A DNA stretch of 64,000 bases from Pseudomonas nicosulfuronedens. GTDB taxonomy: Bacteria; Pseudomonadota; Gammaproteobacteria; Pseudomonadales; Pseudomonadaceae. The stretch lies in the NCBI RefSeq assembly GCF_005877905.1, contig NZ_SWDV01000036.1:1-64000 (forward strand), written 5' to 3'. Positions 8,034-17,244 of this stretch are shown piece by piece. Position 1 is the first letter of the stretch; each line of letters begins with the position of its first letter. The notes beneath the pieces were generated by a model. That model was not told the origin of the DNA and ran no database searches. It worked only from the letters and a program-made list of their open reading frames with translations. The translations under genes and the position numbers were made by a program.

Positions 8034-10199
8034 TCAGGGCGAAGTTTTTAGTGGCACCAGCACGCTGAAGGTGATGATGCCGTCGGCCTGCTCGACTTCG
8101 ATGCGGCCATCGTGGGCGCTGACGATGGCCTGGGAAATGTACAGGCCGATGCCCAGCCCGCTCTTGTTGCGGCCATGGCCACCGGCCTCCTGCTTGAAGG
8201 GTTCGAAGAGGTTGGCGAGGCGTGCCTCATCCAGCGCTTCGGCTTCGTTTAGGATGCTCAGTCTCGCCAGCTCGCCCTGGCGGCGCAACTCCACCAGCAC
8301 AGGGCGGCCGGGGCGGCCATGGTGGCGGGCGTTGCTCAGCAGGTTGGCGATTACCTGCAGGTAGCGGTCCGGGTCGACCTGCGCCTGCACACCTTCCTCG
8401 ATGGCGGTCTCGATGGACAGGCCCGGATAGGCCACGTCGGTTTCCTGGACGATATCGCGCACCAGACGCGATAGATCGGCGGCCACCGGTTTCACCGTCA
8501 TGCCCGCGCCGCTCTGCAGGCGGCTCATCTCCAGGATCTGGCTGATCAGCCGCTCCATGCGGCTGCTGGAGTAGGTGATGTGCTGGCGCAGTTCGGCGTT
8601 TCGCACATCGCTGGAGGAAAGCATGGCAGCGGCCATGGAGATCGACTGCAGCGGGTTGCGCAGGTCGTGGCCGAGCACGGCGATCAGGCGCTGGCGCATA
8701 CGATCGATTTCACCCGCGCGGTTCAGGCACAACTCCACCAGTTCGGTGCGCAGCTTCTCGGCGATGCTCAGGTCAATGCCGGTCCAGGGCATGGAGCGTC
8801 CGCGTACCACTTCTTCCCAGGCTTCGAACGAACCACGCGGGGTCAGACGCGGGCCGGAGGGGCCGGTGCTGATGATCTTCTCCGGCTTGCCGCCCCAGCG
8901 GATACGGTGCACCTGCTCCAGGCGCAACCAGACGATCCAGCCCGACTCCTGGCGATGGAAACGAATCGCCATGACACCGCAGTAGCGCGGATCGTACGCG
9001 CCGTCGGGTAGTTCCAGGCGATGGTCGCTGTGGAACAGGTCGAGCTCTTCGTCCTGTTGCAACTGGGCGACCATGGCCACCGCCAGGTCCTCGAAGTCGC
9101 CGCCGATACTGCTGGTGCGCCCGCCGAGCATCACCACTGCGCCGTCGCACGGCAGCAGATCGGCGATGCTGGCGCCGGGGCGCGACAGCGCACTGAGCAG
9201 GTCGTCGGAGTCGCGGGTGCGGCGCAGCAGCGCCTGCTGGCGTTCGGAGGCCTGGCGCAGCAGCTCGCTGATGCGGCTCTGCTCCAGGCGCTCGACCATG
9301 GCGCTGCACACCTGGGAGAACACCTGGAAGGACATGCGGATCGGATAGGGCACCACCTTCGGGCTCATGTGGTGGCAGGAGAACAGTCCCCACAGCCGCC
9401 CGCCGACGACGATGGAGATACTCATCGACGCGCGTACGCCCATGTTGGCGAGGTACTCGCAATGGATCGGCGAGACGCTGCGCAAGGTGCTGAAGCTCAG
9501 GTCGAAGGGTTTGCGGCTGGTCGGGTTCAGTGTCGGGCGCACGGCCACCGGCTGATAGGCTGCGTCGCCGATCAGCCGCACCGGGTTCTGCAGGTACAGG
9601 CGCCGCGCCTGGGCGGGAATGTCCGAGGCCGGGTAGCGCTGGCCGAGATAGCTTTCCAGGTCCTCGCGGCGGGATTCGGCGACCACCTCACCCGAGTCGT
9701 CCTCGTTGAAGCGGTAGGCCATGACGCGGTCGTAGCCGGTCATCCGCCGCACCTCCTCGGTGACGCTGACCAACAGGCTCTCCACGTCGTTGCGCAGTTG
9801 CAACTGGCTGACCAGGCGTTGGGCGTTGAGGGCGAAGGTGGTGAAGGACGCAGTGCCGGCGGCGCGCCGCTCGAATTCCAGGTAGCGCACGCCGTCATGG
9901 CTGTGGCCGATCACGTCGAAGAAGCGCCGGTTGATCCGCGCTTCCACGCTGTTGACCCAGGGCCCTTCCTCGCTCAGCCCCTCTTCGAGCATCGCCAGTA
10001 CGCCGGGGCCGACGTCGGTTTCCGCCAGCGGCTCGCCCAATACTGGAGCGATGCCCAGCAGGGTGCCAAGGTTGTCGCTGACACCGAGCACGCGGCCCTG
10101 GTCGTCGACGGCAATCAGTGCGCCGTGGGGCTGGATCGCACCGGGTACATGGATGGGTTCGTCCTCGCAGTTGGCAAGGGTGACCGTCTGCTCGCTCAT
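8034..10199 (-). CDS. bphP: bacteriophytochrome histidine kinase BphP
   Basis: A 721-residue red/far-red photoreceptor kinase that binds biliverdin. The N-terminal PAS domain (residues 1-120) has the biliverdin-attachment Cys11 followed by EDEPIHVPGAIQPHG. The GAF domain (about 135-305) has the PASDIPxxAR motif and the YLANMGVRAS region. A PHY domain spans about 320-490. The kinase core has the phospho-acceptor His in GHDLRNPLQ (about residue 511), an N-box (LLSNARHHG) and a G-box (SGLGIGLYIS). There is no receiver domain. Length is close to P. aeruginosa BphP (728 aa). The ATG overlaps the TGA of bphO by four bases (ATGA), so the two are translationally coupled. In PAO1 this pair lies elsewhere (PA4116-PA4117), so it has moved or been acquired here. 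No response regulator gene is adjacent. Confidence 0.95.
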   Translation of the reverse strand: MSEQTVTLANCEDEPIHVPGAIQPHGALIAVDDQGRVLGVSDNLGTLLGIAPVLGEPLAETDVGPGVLAMLEEGLSEEGPWVNSVEARINRRFFDVIGHSHDGVRYLEFERRAAGTASFTTFALNAQRLVSQLQLRNDVESLLVSVTEEVRRMTGYDRVMAYRFNEDDSGEVVAESRREDLESYLGQRYPASDIPAQARRLYLQNPVRLIGDAAYQPVAVRPTLNPTSRKPFDLSFSTLRSVSPIHCEYLANMGVRASMSISIVVGGRLWGLFSCHHMSPKVVPYPIRMSFQVFSQVCSAMVERLEQSRISELLRQASERQQALLRRTRDSDDLLSALSRPGASIADLLPCDGAVVMLGGRTSSIGGDFEDLAVAMVAQLQQDEELDLFHSDHRLELPDGAYDPRYCGVMAIRFHRQESGWIVWLRLEQVHRIRWGGKPEKIISTGPSGPRLTPRGSFEAWEEVVRGRSMPWTGIDLSIAEKLRTELVELCLNRAGEIDRMRQRLIAVLGHDLRNPLQSISMAAAMLSSSDVRNAELRQHITYSSSRMERLISQILEMSRLQSGAGMTVKPVAADLSRLVRDIVQETDVAYPGLSIETAIEEGVQAQVDPDRYLQVIANLLSNARHHGRPGRPVLVELRRQGELARLSILNEAEALDEARLANLFEPFKQEAGGHGRNKSGLGIGLYISQAIVSAHDGRIEVEQADGIITFSVLVPLKTSP

Positions 10200-10810
10200 G
10201 CCGGGACCGCCCGCTGCGGCGCGGCGTCGAGCACCCAGTCGCGGAACGAAGTGAAGGCGCGCACGGCGGCCTTCTGGGCGTGGGCGATGTCTTCGGGGGT
10301 GGAAACATGCTCGGCCAGCAGGCGCTGGAAGGCTACCCAGCGCTCGCCGGTGTGTTCGCCGTAGCCTTGCAGCCAGAGCAGTGGCAGTGGCTCGAGAGAG
10401 GCCTTGAGTCGCTTGTAGAGCACCCGTCCGCCCAGGGTCGCGCCTTCGGCAACGTAGGCAATACCGAAGGCTTCGGCGAGGCTGTTGGCAACCGGCGCGA
10501 CGGGGCAGTCCGGCCAATCGGCGGCGGCCTGCGAGCCCGCCTGCAGGTCGGCTTGCAGCCATTGGCTTTTGCCGCGTCGCAGACATGCATCCTCGGCGTC
10601 AGGCCAGAGCGGCCAGAGGGCTTGCTCCAGCGGGCGCATCCAGCCCAGTACGCGGGCGGCGTGGTCGAGGTAGTCGGCGTGGGTCAGTGCGGCAGTGAGC
10701 GGCGAGCGGCTGTCGAGGTCGGCATGCAGCTCATGGGTGGCGGCACGCAGCGCGGCCAGCGCGGGCGAGATGCCCGGGCGTTCGTTCGGTTGCGAAGTCA
10801 TCGCCGTCAT
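10196..10810 (-). CDS. bphO: heme oxygenase BphO
   Basis: A 204-residue bacterial heme oxygenase that opens heme to biliverdin, the chromophore for the neighbouring phytochrome. The N-terminal helix LRAATHELHADLD holds the candidate proximal heme-ligand histidine (His26 or His29). The distal segment around GGRVLYKRLKASL and the ALRAATHELH pattern fit the BphO/PigA family. The start at 10810 is preceded by AAGGTGG; an in-frame ATG three codons later is a less likely alternative. It is the first gene of the bphO-bphP unit. An extended -10-like TGCTATGCT lies about 30 bases upstream, but no convincing -35 was found. Confidence 0.92.
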   Translation of the reverse strand: MTAMTSQPNERPGISPALAALRAATHELHADLDSRSPLTAALTHADYLDHAARVLGWMRPLEQALWPLWPDAEDACLRRGKSQWLQADLQAGSQAAADWPDCPVAPVANSLAEAFGIAYVAEGATLGGRVLYKRLKASLEPLPLLWLQGYGEHTGERWVAFQRLLAEHVSTPEDIAHAQKAAVRAFTSFRDWVLDAAPQRAVPA

Positions 10811-10945
10811 CGCGGGTCCACCTTTTTCTTCGAGCAGCAGAGCATAGCAGTTCGAGCTGGACGACCGGGCCGACGGCGAGAAAGTTGATCGACCTGTCAG
10901 CTTGCGGGGCTTCCAACAGCAGGCGCGAGATGGGAGCGCGGGCGC

Positions 10946-10977
10946 AAAAAGGCCGCCGCACAAGGTGTGCGGCGGCC
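10946..10977 (-). terminator. rho-independent terminator of the autotransporter gene
   Basis: An 11-bp perfect stem GGCCGCCGCAC / GTGCGGCGGCC is followed on the minus strand by TTTTT, 17 bases past the autotransporter stop. Confidence 0.9.
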
Positions 10978-10993
10978 CGGTTTCACGGCAGGA

Positions 10994-13687
10994 TCAGAAG
11001 TTGACCTTGAAGCCTACGGTCACCGCCTGGTCGCGGTAGCCGTTGTCGCCGAACTGGTGGCCCACTTCACCCCAGACGTTGACCCGGCTGTTTACCTTGC
11101 TGGTGGCGCCGAGCTTCACTTCGAAGATGTCGCTGGCTCCGTCCATCTCGAACTTCGTGCTGCCCATCTTCGCGCCGAAGTCCTTGGAGTTGTGGATCCA
11201 GTTGGTCTCCACGTAGGGCTCCACGCCGTAGGTGTTGGCGAAACCACCGGCCTCGTTGCTGCGCACGGCGGCGCGGGCACCCAGGCGGGTCATGACGTTG
11301 CCGTCACCTTTGCCGGTGACCTGGGTGCCATTGGCTTCGCGGTGGTTGTCGGCCTTCACGCCCATGTAGACGATCTGTGCCTGAGGCTGCACGTAGTAGG
11401 TGGCACTTTCGGTCTTGGCGACTTCGAAGGTCTTGCCGGCTTCGACGGAAGCGGTGATGCCCTTGAGGTCGTAGCTCTCCTTGGCCAGTTGGTCACCTTT
11501 CACGTCGGCGTCGAATTCGTTGTAGAGAATCCAGCTGTCGACGTATGCGCCGTTCTCGTCTTCCCGGTTCTCATACCAGGTGCCGTAGACGCCCAGGCTG
11601 TAGCCATCGATCTCGCCGCGCGAGCGATAGCCGGTGATGCGCGACTTGGTGGTGGAGTTGCCGTTGGCGTAGCCGGCCATCACGCCGAAGACCCAGTCAC
11701 CGTTATCGGTTTCCTTGCGGTACAGGTCGCTGCCCAGTTGCAGCACGTAGCGGTTGGACTCGGTCTTGAGCTGGCCGGTGCTGTCTTCCCAACGGGTCGA
11801 CCCATCGACGTTGCGCATCCAGAGCATGGAGGTGACTTCCTTGCCGGTATCCGGGTCGATGTAGGTCAGGTTGCCGGTGCGGTCATGCAGGCGATGCAGG
11901 AACATGGTGTTGGCCGCTGCGATGTTGGCGGTGTAGCTGCCACCTTCGGGCTGGCGCACGCGGTCCTTGTCGCTGGGCGTGGGCTTCTCCGGTGCCGGGT
12001 CGGTTGGGCCCGGATCGACCGGGCCCGGCTCCTCGGGGCCTGGATCTACCGGACCGGGCTCTTCGGGACCTGGATCGACGGGACCGGGCTCTTCGGGACC
12101 TGGATCGACAGGACCGGGATCTTCCGGACCCGGATCGACGGGGCCGGGATCTTCAGGACCTGGGTCCACCGGATCGGGATCTTCCGGCTCCGGTTCGGTC
12201 GGCTTGTAGGAGGTCAGGTACCAGTCGCTGTTCGAGCCGGTGGAACCGACGAAGCTGCCGCCGCGGCGCAGCACGTACTCGTAGCCGCCCTCGGTCACCC
12301 GGTCGGACTTGAACTCGCCGGCCGAGGTGCCGCCGACGGTGATCATCTGGATGCCTTCCAGGGTTTCGGCGCCTGGGCCGTCGGTATTGTTGACGGTGAC
12401 GCGGGTGTCGCCCGAGGTACTGCCGGTGATGGCGAGCTTGTCGGTCTCGGAGGTGTCATTGCCCAGGTAGGTGTTCATCACCAGGTGGCCGCCGCCGGTG
12501 AAATCGCCATCCACCGTCAGTGTCTTGTAGGTGTAGGCACCGTGCTCGTCATGACGATCGTAGATCAGCTGCGCTCCGTCGGTGAGCGAGAGGTTGGTGA
12601 GGTTGGAATTGCCGGTCATGAACCACTGGCTGGCGGCACCGTCCATGGCGAGGTCGATCACGCCGTCGGTGGCGGTACTGGTGGTACCGTTGAAGTAGGA
12701 TCCGGCGGCCATTTTCAGGTCGAGCTTGCCGAGGTTCTCGGCGTACAGGGCAACCCCTTTTCGGTTGGCAAGGTCGTCCGCTGCGCTGCTGTCGAGTACG
12801 TAGATCGCCGCATTCTCCGAGACGATGCTGGAGTCCTCGCCGTTGGCCGCCATGGCGCGGTTGCCGTCGGTGACCGTGACCTGGGTGTCGCCATAAAGAT
12901 GGACCTTGCCGCCGCGCATGCCGTTGAAGTCTTCCAGCGTCTGCGCGTAGATGCCGTAGGCGTTGTTCTTCTCGGTGCTGATATCGGTGCTGCCGAGCTT
13001 GATCACGCCACCGCGATTGGCGAATACGGCGTGGGCGGCTGAACCTTTGGTGGTAATTGTGCTGTCATCGCCGAGTGTGACTTCGGCGTTGCCCTTGAAG
13101 GTGGCATAGCCGGTGTCGCGGTTGCCGGCATAGACCGCGTAACCGTTGCCGTCGGAGGTGTTGTTCCCCGCGCCGGATGTGCTGATGGTGGCTCCATCGC
13201 CGAGAGTGATTCGGTTGGTACCGCCATTCTTAGAAGTGTTGGCGCGCACGCCCATGCCGGCGGTGGTGATGCTGGCGTTATTGCCAATGGTGACGGTGCT
13301 GTCCTTGGCATTCTCGGTCACGTTGATGCCGTCCGCCGAATAGCTCTTGGTCACGATGGTCAGCTTGTCGATCGAGATAGTGCTGCTGCCGGCGTTGGCC
13401 TGGATGGCGTCGGCCATCATGCCGCCCGTGGTCAGAGTGGCTTCCGCCAGATTGTACTTGGCGCTGTTGCCATAGATCGCGATGCCGGCCTTGCCGGCGC
13501 TGCCCATGGTGGTGCCGGTATTGATCACGAAGGTATCGACGCCCGTCGGTTGGCCATCGTAGAAGATGGTGTCGCAGGTCATGATGTTTCCGGATGTGCT
13601 GCAAGCGGCCGATGCGGTCTGGGCCTGCACCGTCAAGCCGAAAGCCAGTGCCACGTGGACCGCCAGCAGAGATTTCTTGAAGCGCAT
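10994..13687 (-). CDS. type V autotransporter with Pro/Glu/Gly decapeptide repeat
   Basis: An 897-residue classical autotransporter. A Sec signal peptide (about 27 residues, ending ASA) leads into a passenger of repeated TxxxGxxAxA/ITVxGNA-like turns (residues 28-490), predicting a right-handed beta-helix. A stalk of Pro-Gly-Pro-Glu/Val-Asp repeats (about 495-575) connects to a C-terminal 12-strand beta-barrel (about 600-897) that ends in Phe (VGFKVNF), as outer-membrane barrels do. The ATG follows a strong AAGGAGG. No protease triad is seen in the passenger, so adhesion or surface structure is more likely than proteolysis. It is not part of the PAO1 gene order here and is an accessory gene. 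A palindrome lies in its leader and a strong terminator follows. Confidence 0.9.
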   Translation of the reverse strand: MRFKKSLLAVHVALAFGLTVQAQTASAACSTSGNIMTCDTIFYDGQPTGVDTFVINTGTTMGSAGKAGIAIYGNSAKYNLAEATLTTGGMMADAIQANAGSSTISIDKLTIVTKSYSADGINVTENAKDSTVTIGNNASITTAGMGVRANTSKNGGTNRITLGDGATISTSGAGNNTSDGNGYAVYAGNRDTGYATFKGNAEVTLGDDSTITTKGSAAHAVFANRGGVIKLGSTDISTEKNNAYGIYAQTLEDFNGMRGGKVHLYGDTQVTVTDGNRAMAANGEDSSIVSENAAIYVLDSSAADDLANRKGVALYAENLGKLDLKMAAGSYFNGTTSTATDGVIDLAMDGAASQWFMTGNSNLTNLSLTDGAQLIYDRHDEHGAYTYKTLTVDGDFTGGGHLVMNTYLGNDTSETDKLAITGSTSGDTRVTVNNTDGPGAETLEGIQMITVGGTSAGEFKSDRVTEGGYEYVLRRGGSFVGSTGSNSDWYLTSYKPTEPEPEDPDPVDPGPEDPGPVDPGPEDPGPVDPGPEEPGPVDPGPEEPGPVDPGPEEPGPVDPGPTDPAPEKPTPSDKDRVRQPEGGSYTANIAAANTMFLHRLHDRTGNLTYIDPDTGKEVTSMLWMRNVDGSTRWEDSTGQLKTESNRYVLQLGSDLYRKETDNGDWVFGVMAGYANGNSTTKSRITGYRSRGEIDGYSLGVYGTWYENREDENGAYVDSWILYNEFDADVKGDQLAKESYDLKGITASVEAGKTFEVAKTESATYYVQPQAQIVYMGVKADNHREANGTQVTGKGDGNVMTRLGARAAVRSNEAGGFANTYGVEPYVETNWIHNSKDFGAKMGSTKFEMDGASDIFEVKLGATSKVNSRVNVWGEVGHQFGDNGYRDQAVTVGFKVNF
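11998..12196 (-). repeat. in-frame 30-bp tandem repeats (decapeptide PGPVDPGPEE type)
   Basis: About six to seven imperfect 30-bp units encode a ten-residue Pro/Gly/Asp/Glu repeat in the autotransporter stalk. Units are nearly identical at DNA level, alternating EE and ED versions, which makes the array prone to copy-number change without frameshift. Confidence 0.85.
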
Positions 13688-13704
13688 TGCATTCCTCCTT
13701 GCGC

Positions 13705-13723
13705 CCGCTCACTGGGTGAGCGG
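13705..13723. promoter_or_regulatory. palindrome in the autotransporter leader
   Basis: Perfect inverted repeat CCGCTCAC-TGG-GTGAGCGG lies just upstream of the ribosome binding site of the autotransporter gene. A degraded copy (TTCACTGGCTGAAGCG) lies about 40 bp further upstream. It could be a repressor site or an mRNA hairpin that affects translation. The remaining intergenic sequence to 14005 holds another short palindrome (GGAAGCC-T-GGCTTCC at 13766-13780) and no gene that could be supported. Confidence 0.45.
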
Positions 13724-14005
13724 ATGCGTATTCCGGCGCAAGGAGCCGTTCACTGGCTGAAGCGTGGAAGCCTGGCTTCCAAGAGCGGGTCCTTCCTGCA
13801 CCGGGAGATGGCGCCTGATCGCATCAGGCAAGGGGAGGGCAGAACTCCGGACGGCGGAGCCTCACCCAACCAGCGGCAGAGGGGCGCGCTGGATCAGTGG
13901 GCTCATTGTTCAGGCGCGGTTCAGTTGGCCGAATAAGACGAATCTCAATCGGCAGGCAGCAGGGCGGGGGATCGGGAAAAGCTTGATATATGACAAGGGT
14001 GGAAG

Positions 14006-14033
14006 CCGGACCGGGCATTGCACACCGGTCCGG
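14006..14033 (-). terminator. hairpin terminator after the small lipoprotein gene
   Basis: A 9-bp perfect stem CCGGACCGG / CCGGTCCGG with a 10-base loop lies 16 bases downstream of the stop of the 108-residue lipoprotein gene; the T-run is weak. Confidence 0.6.
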
Positions 14034-14049
14034 AGCAGCAGGCAGAGCC

Positions 14050-14376
14050 TTACTTGTTCAGCTTGACCACGTCACCGGAAACGGTGGTGGTGTAGCCGTT
14101 CAGGACCCAGGCCCAGAACCACTTTTCCTGCACCTGGGTGTTGATCAGCGCGTCGCCGCCCTTGGATTTCACTGCGGCATTCTGCGCACGGACGAAGCGA
14201 TCGTTCTGCTGGATCGGGATGAAGCCCAGCAGCATGATCCCGGTGGCCTTGCCTTCGCCATGGCCGATCACGGTGTACTGCTCGGGGCTGTAGGTCTGGG
14301 TCTTCATCGGGGTGCCGGTGCAGCCGGCGAGGATTGCGGTGGCCAGCAGGGTGGCGGCGATACGGGAAAACTTCAC
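14050..14376 (-). CDS. predicted lipoprotein of unknown function
   Basis: A 108-residue predicted lipoprotein. The signal peptide ends in the lipobox LAGC (Cys19). The mature domain contains a conserved-looking 'GxATGIMLLGFIPIQQNDRFVRAQNAAV' region that resembles small envelope lipoproteins with a TRL- or YqeF-like core, but no name is asserted. The start is GTG at 14376, placed correctly behind AGGAGA. An overlapping out-of-frame ATG is followed at once by TGA and cannot be used. It sits in the accessory block between the autotransporter and urease genes, next to a second lipoprotein gene in the same direction. Confidence 0.72.
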   Translation of the reverse strand: MKFSRIAATLLATAILAGCTGTPMKTQTYSPEQYTVIGHGEGKATGIMLLGFIPIQQNDRFVRAQNAAVKSKGGDALINTQVQEKWFWAWVLNGYTTTVSGDVVKLNK

Positions 14377-14504
14377 ATGACTCTCCTGAGATGCAACCCC
14401 CGGGACTCTTTCCCAGGGGGAGCGCAGGGTAGCCATCATTGCGCCACAACGGAAGCTGCTAAACGCATCGGGTTCAAGAGTCGAAGGGGCGTTGTGTCAA
14501 AAGA

Positions 14505-14984
14505 CTAGCGGATGGCAGGCACCTGGTTTTCGATGTACATGCACTCCTTGATTTCGCTCATCCCGGCATCTGCAGATACCTGCGAAAGGTTCGAGCTGAC
14601 GGAGGTACTGAGCCCGTGAACGCCGGGAAAGAACATCATGCCTCCGCCCAGTCGGAGGTAGTACACCTCGCCGTTTTTGACGTCGAGCGTTCCGTTCATG
14701 TTGAGCGGAAACAGGTCGATTGCCCATTTCGTCGCGATCTTGTGAGTGCCTTCGGCGAGATAGAAGTAGGTGAAGCTCTTGTTCTTGATCTCGCTGACCT
14801 CCCGATCATCGATAAGGAGCGTCGGGTCGCGCCAGAGGGGAGGAATACCCTTGCGGTAAACGTAAACCAGCGCCGCGTCGCTTCGCGTGGCCGCTGGTTC
14901 CTTGAAAGATTCTCCGCTGTGAAGGGTGGTGCAACTCGCCAGCAGCATTGTGCCGATCAGTAGGAGTACTCGATGGAAGTGCAT
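14505..14984 (-). CDS. DUF2846-like lipoprotein
   Basis: A 159-residue predicted lipoprotein. The signal peptide ends in the lipobox LASC (Cys18). The core ALVYVYRKG ... LLIDDREVSEIKNKSFTYFYL followed by a GxHKIATKW-like strand is typical of DUF2846-type periplasmic lipoproteins. Function is unknown; relatives are often found near envelope-stress and secretion genes. The ribosome binding site is weak (GGACT). It lies directly downstream of the urease operon in the same direction, separated by 90 bases, and could be read through from it. Confidence 0.7.
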   Translation of the reverse strand: MHFHRVLLLIGTMLLASCTTLHSGESFKEPAATRSDAALVYVYRKGIPPLWRDPTLLIDDREVSEIKNKSFTYFYLAEGTHKIATKWAIDLFPLNMNGTLDVKNGEVYYLRLGGGMMFFPGVHGLSTSVSSNLSQVSADAGMSEIKECMYIENQVPAIR

Positions 14985-15074
14985 CTGTAGAAGTCCGTTT
15001 CTGGGGGATGGAAATCCTAGAGGGTTTCCTCACTCAGTGACATGTGGCGTTGTGCCGTCCAGGCATCAGATGAG

Positions 15075-16775
15075 TCAGAACAGGAAGTAACGCTGCGCCA
15101 TCGGCAGCACGTCCGCCGGCTCGCACCACAGCAGTTGCCCGTCTGCGCGCACCTGATAGTTCTGCGCATCGACTTCGATGTGCGGCAGGTACGCGTTGTG
15201 GATCAGGTCGGTCTTCTGCACGCTGCGGCAGCCCTTCACCACGCCGATGGCCTTGCGCAGGCCCAGCTCGTGGTGCACGCCGAGGTCGAACGCGGCCTGG
15301 CTGATGAAGGTCAGGCAGGTGGCGTGGCGACTGCCGGCGTAGCTGGCGAACATCGGTCGGTAGTGCACCGGCTGCGGCGTCGGGATCGACGCGTTGGCGT
15401 CGCCCATCAGGCTCGCGGCGATGGCGCCACCCTTGAGGATCAGGCTCGGCTTCACGCCGAAGAAAGCTGGGCGCCAGAGCACCAGGTCGGCCAGCTTGCC
15501 TACTTCGATGCTGCCCACTTCATGGGCTACGCCATGGGTGATCGCCGGGTTGATGGTGTACTTGGCGATGTAGCGCTTGGCGCGGAAGTTGTCGTTGCGT
15601 GCGCCGTCGCCGTCCAGTGCACCGCGCTGCTTCTTCATCTTGTCGGCGGTCTGCCAGGTGCGCGTGATCACTTCGCCGACGCGGCCCATGGCCTGGCTGT
15701 CGGAGCTGATCATGCTGAAGGCTCCGAGGTCGTGGAGGATATCCTCGGCGGCGATGGTCTCGCGGCGAATGCGCGACTCGGCGAAGGCCACGTCCTCGGC
15801 GATGCTCGGGTCCAGGTGGTGGCAGACCATGAGCATGTCCAGGTGCTCGTCGATGGTGTTGCGGGTGAACGGCCGGGTCGGATTGGTCGAGCTGGGCAGC
15901 ACGTTGGCGAAGCCGCAGGCCTTGATGATGTCCGGCGCGTGGCCGCCTCCGGCGCCCTCGGTATGGTAGGTGTGGATGGTGCGGCCCTTGAACGCGGCCA
16001 GGGTGGTTTCGACGAAGCCGGATTCGTTGAGGGTGTCGGTGTGGATCGCCACCTGCACGTCGAGGCGGTCGGCCACGGACAGGCAATTGTCGATCGCCGC
16101 CGGGGTGGTGCCCCAGTCCTCGTGCAGCTTCAGACCGATGGCGCCAGCTCGAACCTGCTCCTCCAGCGGTAGCGGCAGGCTGGCGTTACCCTTGCCGGTG
16201 AGCCCGATGTTCATCGGGAAGGCGTCGGCGGCCTGGAGCATGCGCGCCATGTGCCACGGGCCGGAAGTGCAGGTGGTGGCATTGGTGCCGGTGGCCGGCC
16301 CGGTGCCGCCACCGATCATGGTGGTCACTCCGCTCATCAGCGCCTCTTCGATCTGCTGCGGGCAGATGAAGTGGATGTGCGTGTCGATGCCGCCGGCGGT
16401 GAGGATCATGCCTTCGCCAGCGATCACTTCGGTGCTGGCGCCCAGGGCGATGGTGACGCCGGGCTGGATGTCCGGGTTGCCGGCCTTGCCGATGGCGGAG
16501 ATGCGGCCGTGCTTGAGGCCCACGTCGGCTTTCACGATGCCCCAGTGGTCGAGGATCAGCGCGTTGGTGATCACCGTGTCGACCACCTGCGCGGCGCACA
16601 GCTGGCCCTGGCCCATGCCGTCGCGGATAACCTTGCCGCCGCCGAACTTCACTTCCTCGCCGTAGACGGTGAAGTCCTGCTCCACCTCGATCCACAGGTC
16701 GGTGTCGGCCAGACGCACGCGGTCGCCGACGGTGGGGCCGAACATGTCGGCGTAGGCTTGTCTGCTGATTTTCAT
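15075..16775 (-). CDS. ureC: urease alpha subunit UreC
   Basis: The 566-residue catalytic subunit of urease, hydrolysing urea to ammonia and carbamate in the cytosol. Nickel ligands and active-site residues are present: His133 and His135 (DTHIH), the carbamylated Lys216 (GLKLHEDWG), the HTDTLNESG and [15 protein letters not shown] motifs, and the mobile-flap MVCHHLD with Cys and His near residue 320. Length is standard. The ATG at 16775 has AAGGAG upstream. It is the last gene of the order ureD-ureA-acetyltransferase-ureB-ureC on the minus strand. Accessory genes ureE, ureF and ureG are not in this window. Confidence 0.97.
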   Translation of the reverse strand: MKISRQAYADMFGPTVGDRVRLADTDLWIEVEQDFTVYGEEVKFGGGKVIRDGMGQGQLCAAQVVDTVITNALILDHWGIVKADVGLKHGRISAIGKAGNPDIQPGVTIALGASTEVIAGEGMILTAGGIDTHIHFICPQQIEEALMSGVTTMIGGGTGPATGTNATTCTSGPWHMARMLQAADAFPMNIGLTGKGNASLPLPLEEQVRAGAIGLKLHEDWGTTPAAIDNCLSVADRLDVQVAIHTDTLNESGFVETTLAAFKGRTIHTYHTEGAGGGHAPDIIKACGFANVLPSSTNPTRPFTRNTIDEHLDMLMVCHHLDPSIAEDVAFAESRIRRETIAAEDILHDLGAFSMISSDSQAMGRVGEVITRTWQTADKMKKQRGALDGDGARNDNFRAKRYIAKYTINPAITHGVAHEVGSIEVGKLADLVLWRPAFFGVKPSLILKGGAIAASLMGDANASIPTPQPVHYRPMFASYAGSRHATCLTFISQAAFDLGVHHELGLRKAIGVVKGCRSVQKTDLIHNAYLPHIEVDAQNYQVRADGQLLWCEPADVLPMAQRYFLF

Positions 16776-16808
16776 CGGGGCTCCTTGGTCATTCCCTGCG
16801 CTGGTTTG

Positions 16809-16935
16809 CCCTCTCCCCAACCCTCTCCCTGAAGTGAGAGGGGGCTGATCGGAGCACAGTGTGGTCCCGCCGTGGCGGCCTGCTTTCTCCCTCTCCCTTC
16901 GGAGCGGGGCGCGTAGCTAGGGCGGGGGAGAGGGG
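16809..16935. repeat. C/T-G/A-rich intergenic repeat (ccctctccc family)
   Basis: This stretch carries oppositely oriented CCCTCTCCC / GGGAGAGGG motifs between ureC and ureB. Related copies lie at 19201-19337 and 24534-24668. They form a distinct intergenic repeat family that could fold into long hairpins. Confidence 0.6.
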
Positions 16936-16938
16936 CTC

Positions 16939-17244
16939 TCAGAGCGCACCCATCACCCGTCCCGCAAATCCATAAACCTTCCTGTCACCCGCCAGCTCCA
17001 CCAGCTCCACCTCGCGGCTCTGCCCCGGCTCGAAGCGCACCGCGGTACCGGCGGGAATGTTCAGGCGCATGCCGCGTGCCGCGTCGCGGTCGAACAGCAG
17101 CGCGTCGTTGGTCTCGAAGAAGTGGTAGTGCGAGCCGACCTGGATCGGCCGGTCGCCGCTGTTGGCCACGGTCAGGCCGAGCGTGCGGCGGCCGGCGTTG
17201 AGTTCGATCTCGCCGGGCTGGATGTCGTATTCGCCTGGGATCAT
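16939..17244 (-). CDS. ureB: urease beta subunit UreB
   Basis: The 101-residue urease beta subunit, a structural part of the (alpha-beta-gamma)3 enzyme. The conserved [18 protein letters not shown] start, [21 protein letters not shown] and [15 protein letters not shown] segments are all present. The start overlaps the stop of the upstream acetyltransferase gene by ATGA, so expression is coupled. A repeat-filled gap separates it from ureC. Confidence 0.97.
   Translation of the reverse strand: MIPGEYDIQPGEIELNAGRRTLGLTVANSGDRPIQVGSHYHFFETNDALLFDRDAARGMRLNIPAGTAVRFEPGQSREVELVELAGDRKVYGFAGRVMGAL

Noticed and set aside
11998-12196. CRISPR-like array
   Set aside because: The 30-bp units are contiguous, in frame and encode a decapeptide; there are no spacers and no cas genes.
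10967-13042. Long plus-strand frame (691 codons) opposite the autotransporter
   Set aside because: Antisense shadow; the repetitive Gly/Thr/Arg segments simply mirror the Pro/Gly/Glu repeats of the real protein.
14374-14378. ATG as start of the 108-residue lipoprotein gene
   Set aside because: The ATG is followed immediately by TGA; the GTG overlapping it is in frame with the signal peptide and has the ribosome binding site.
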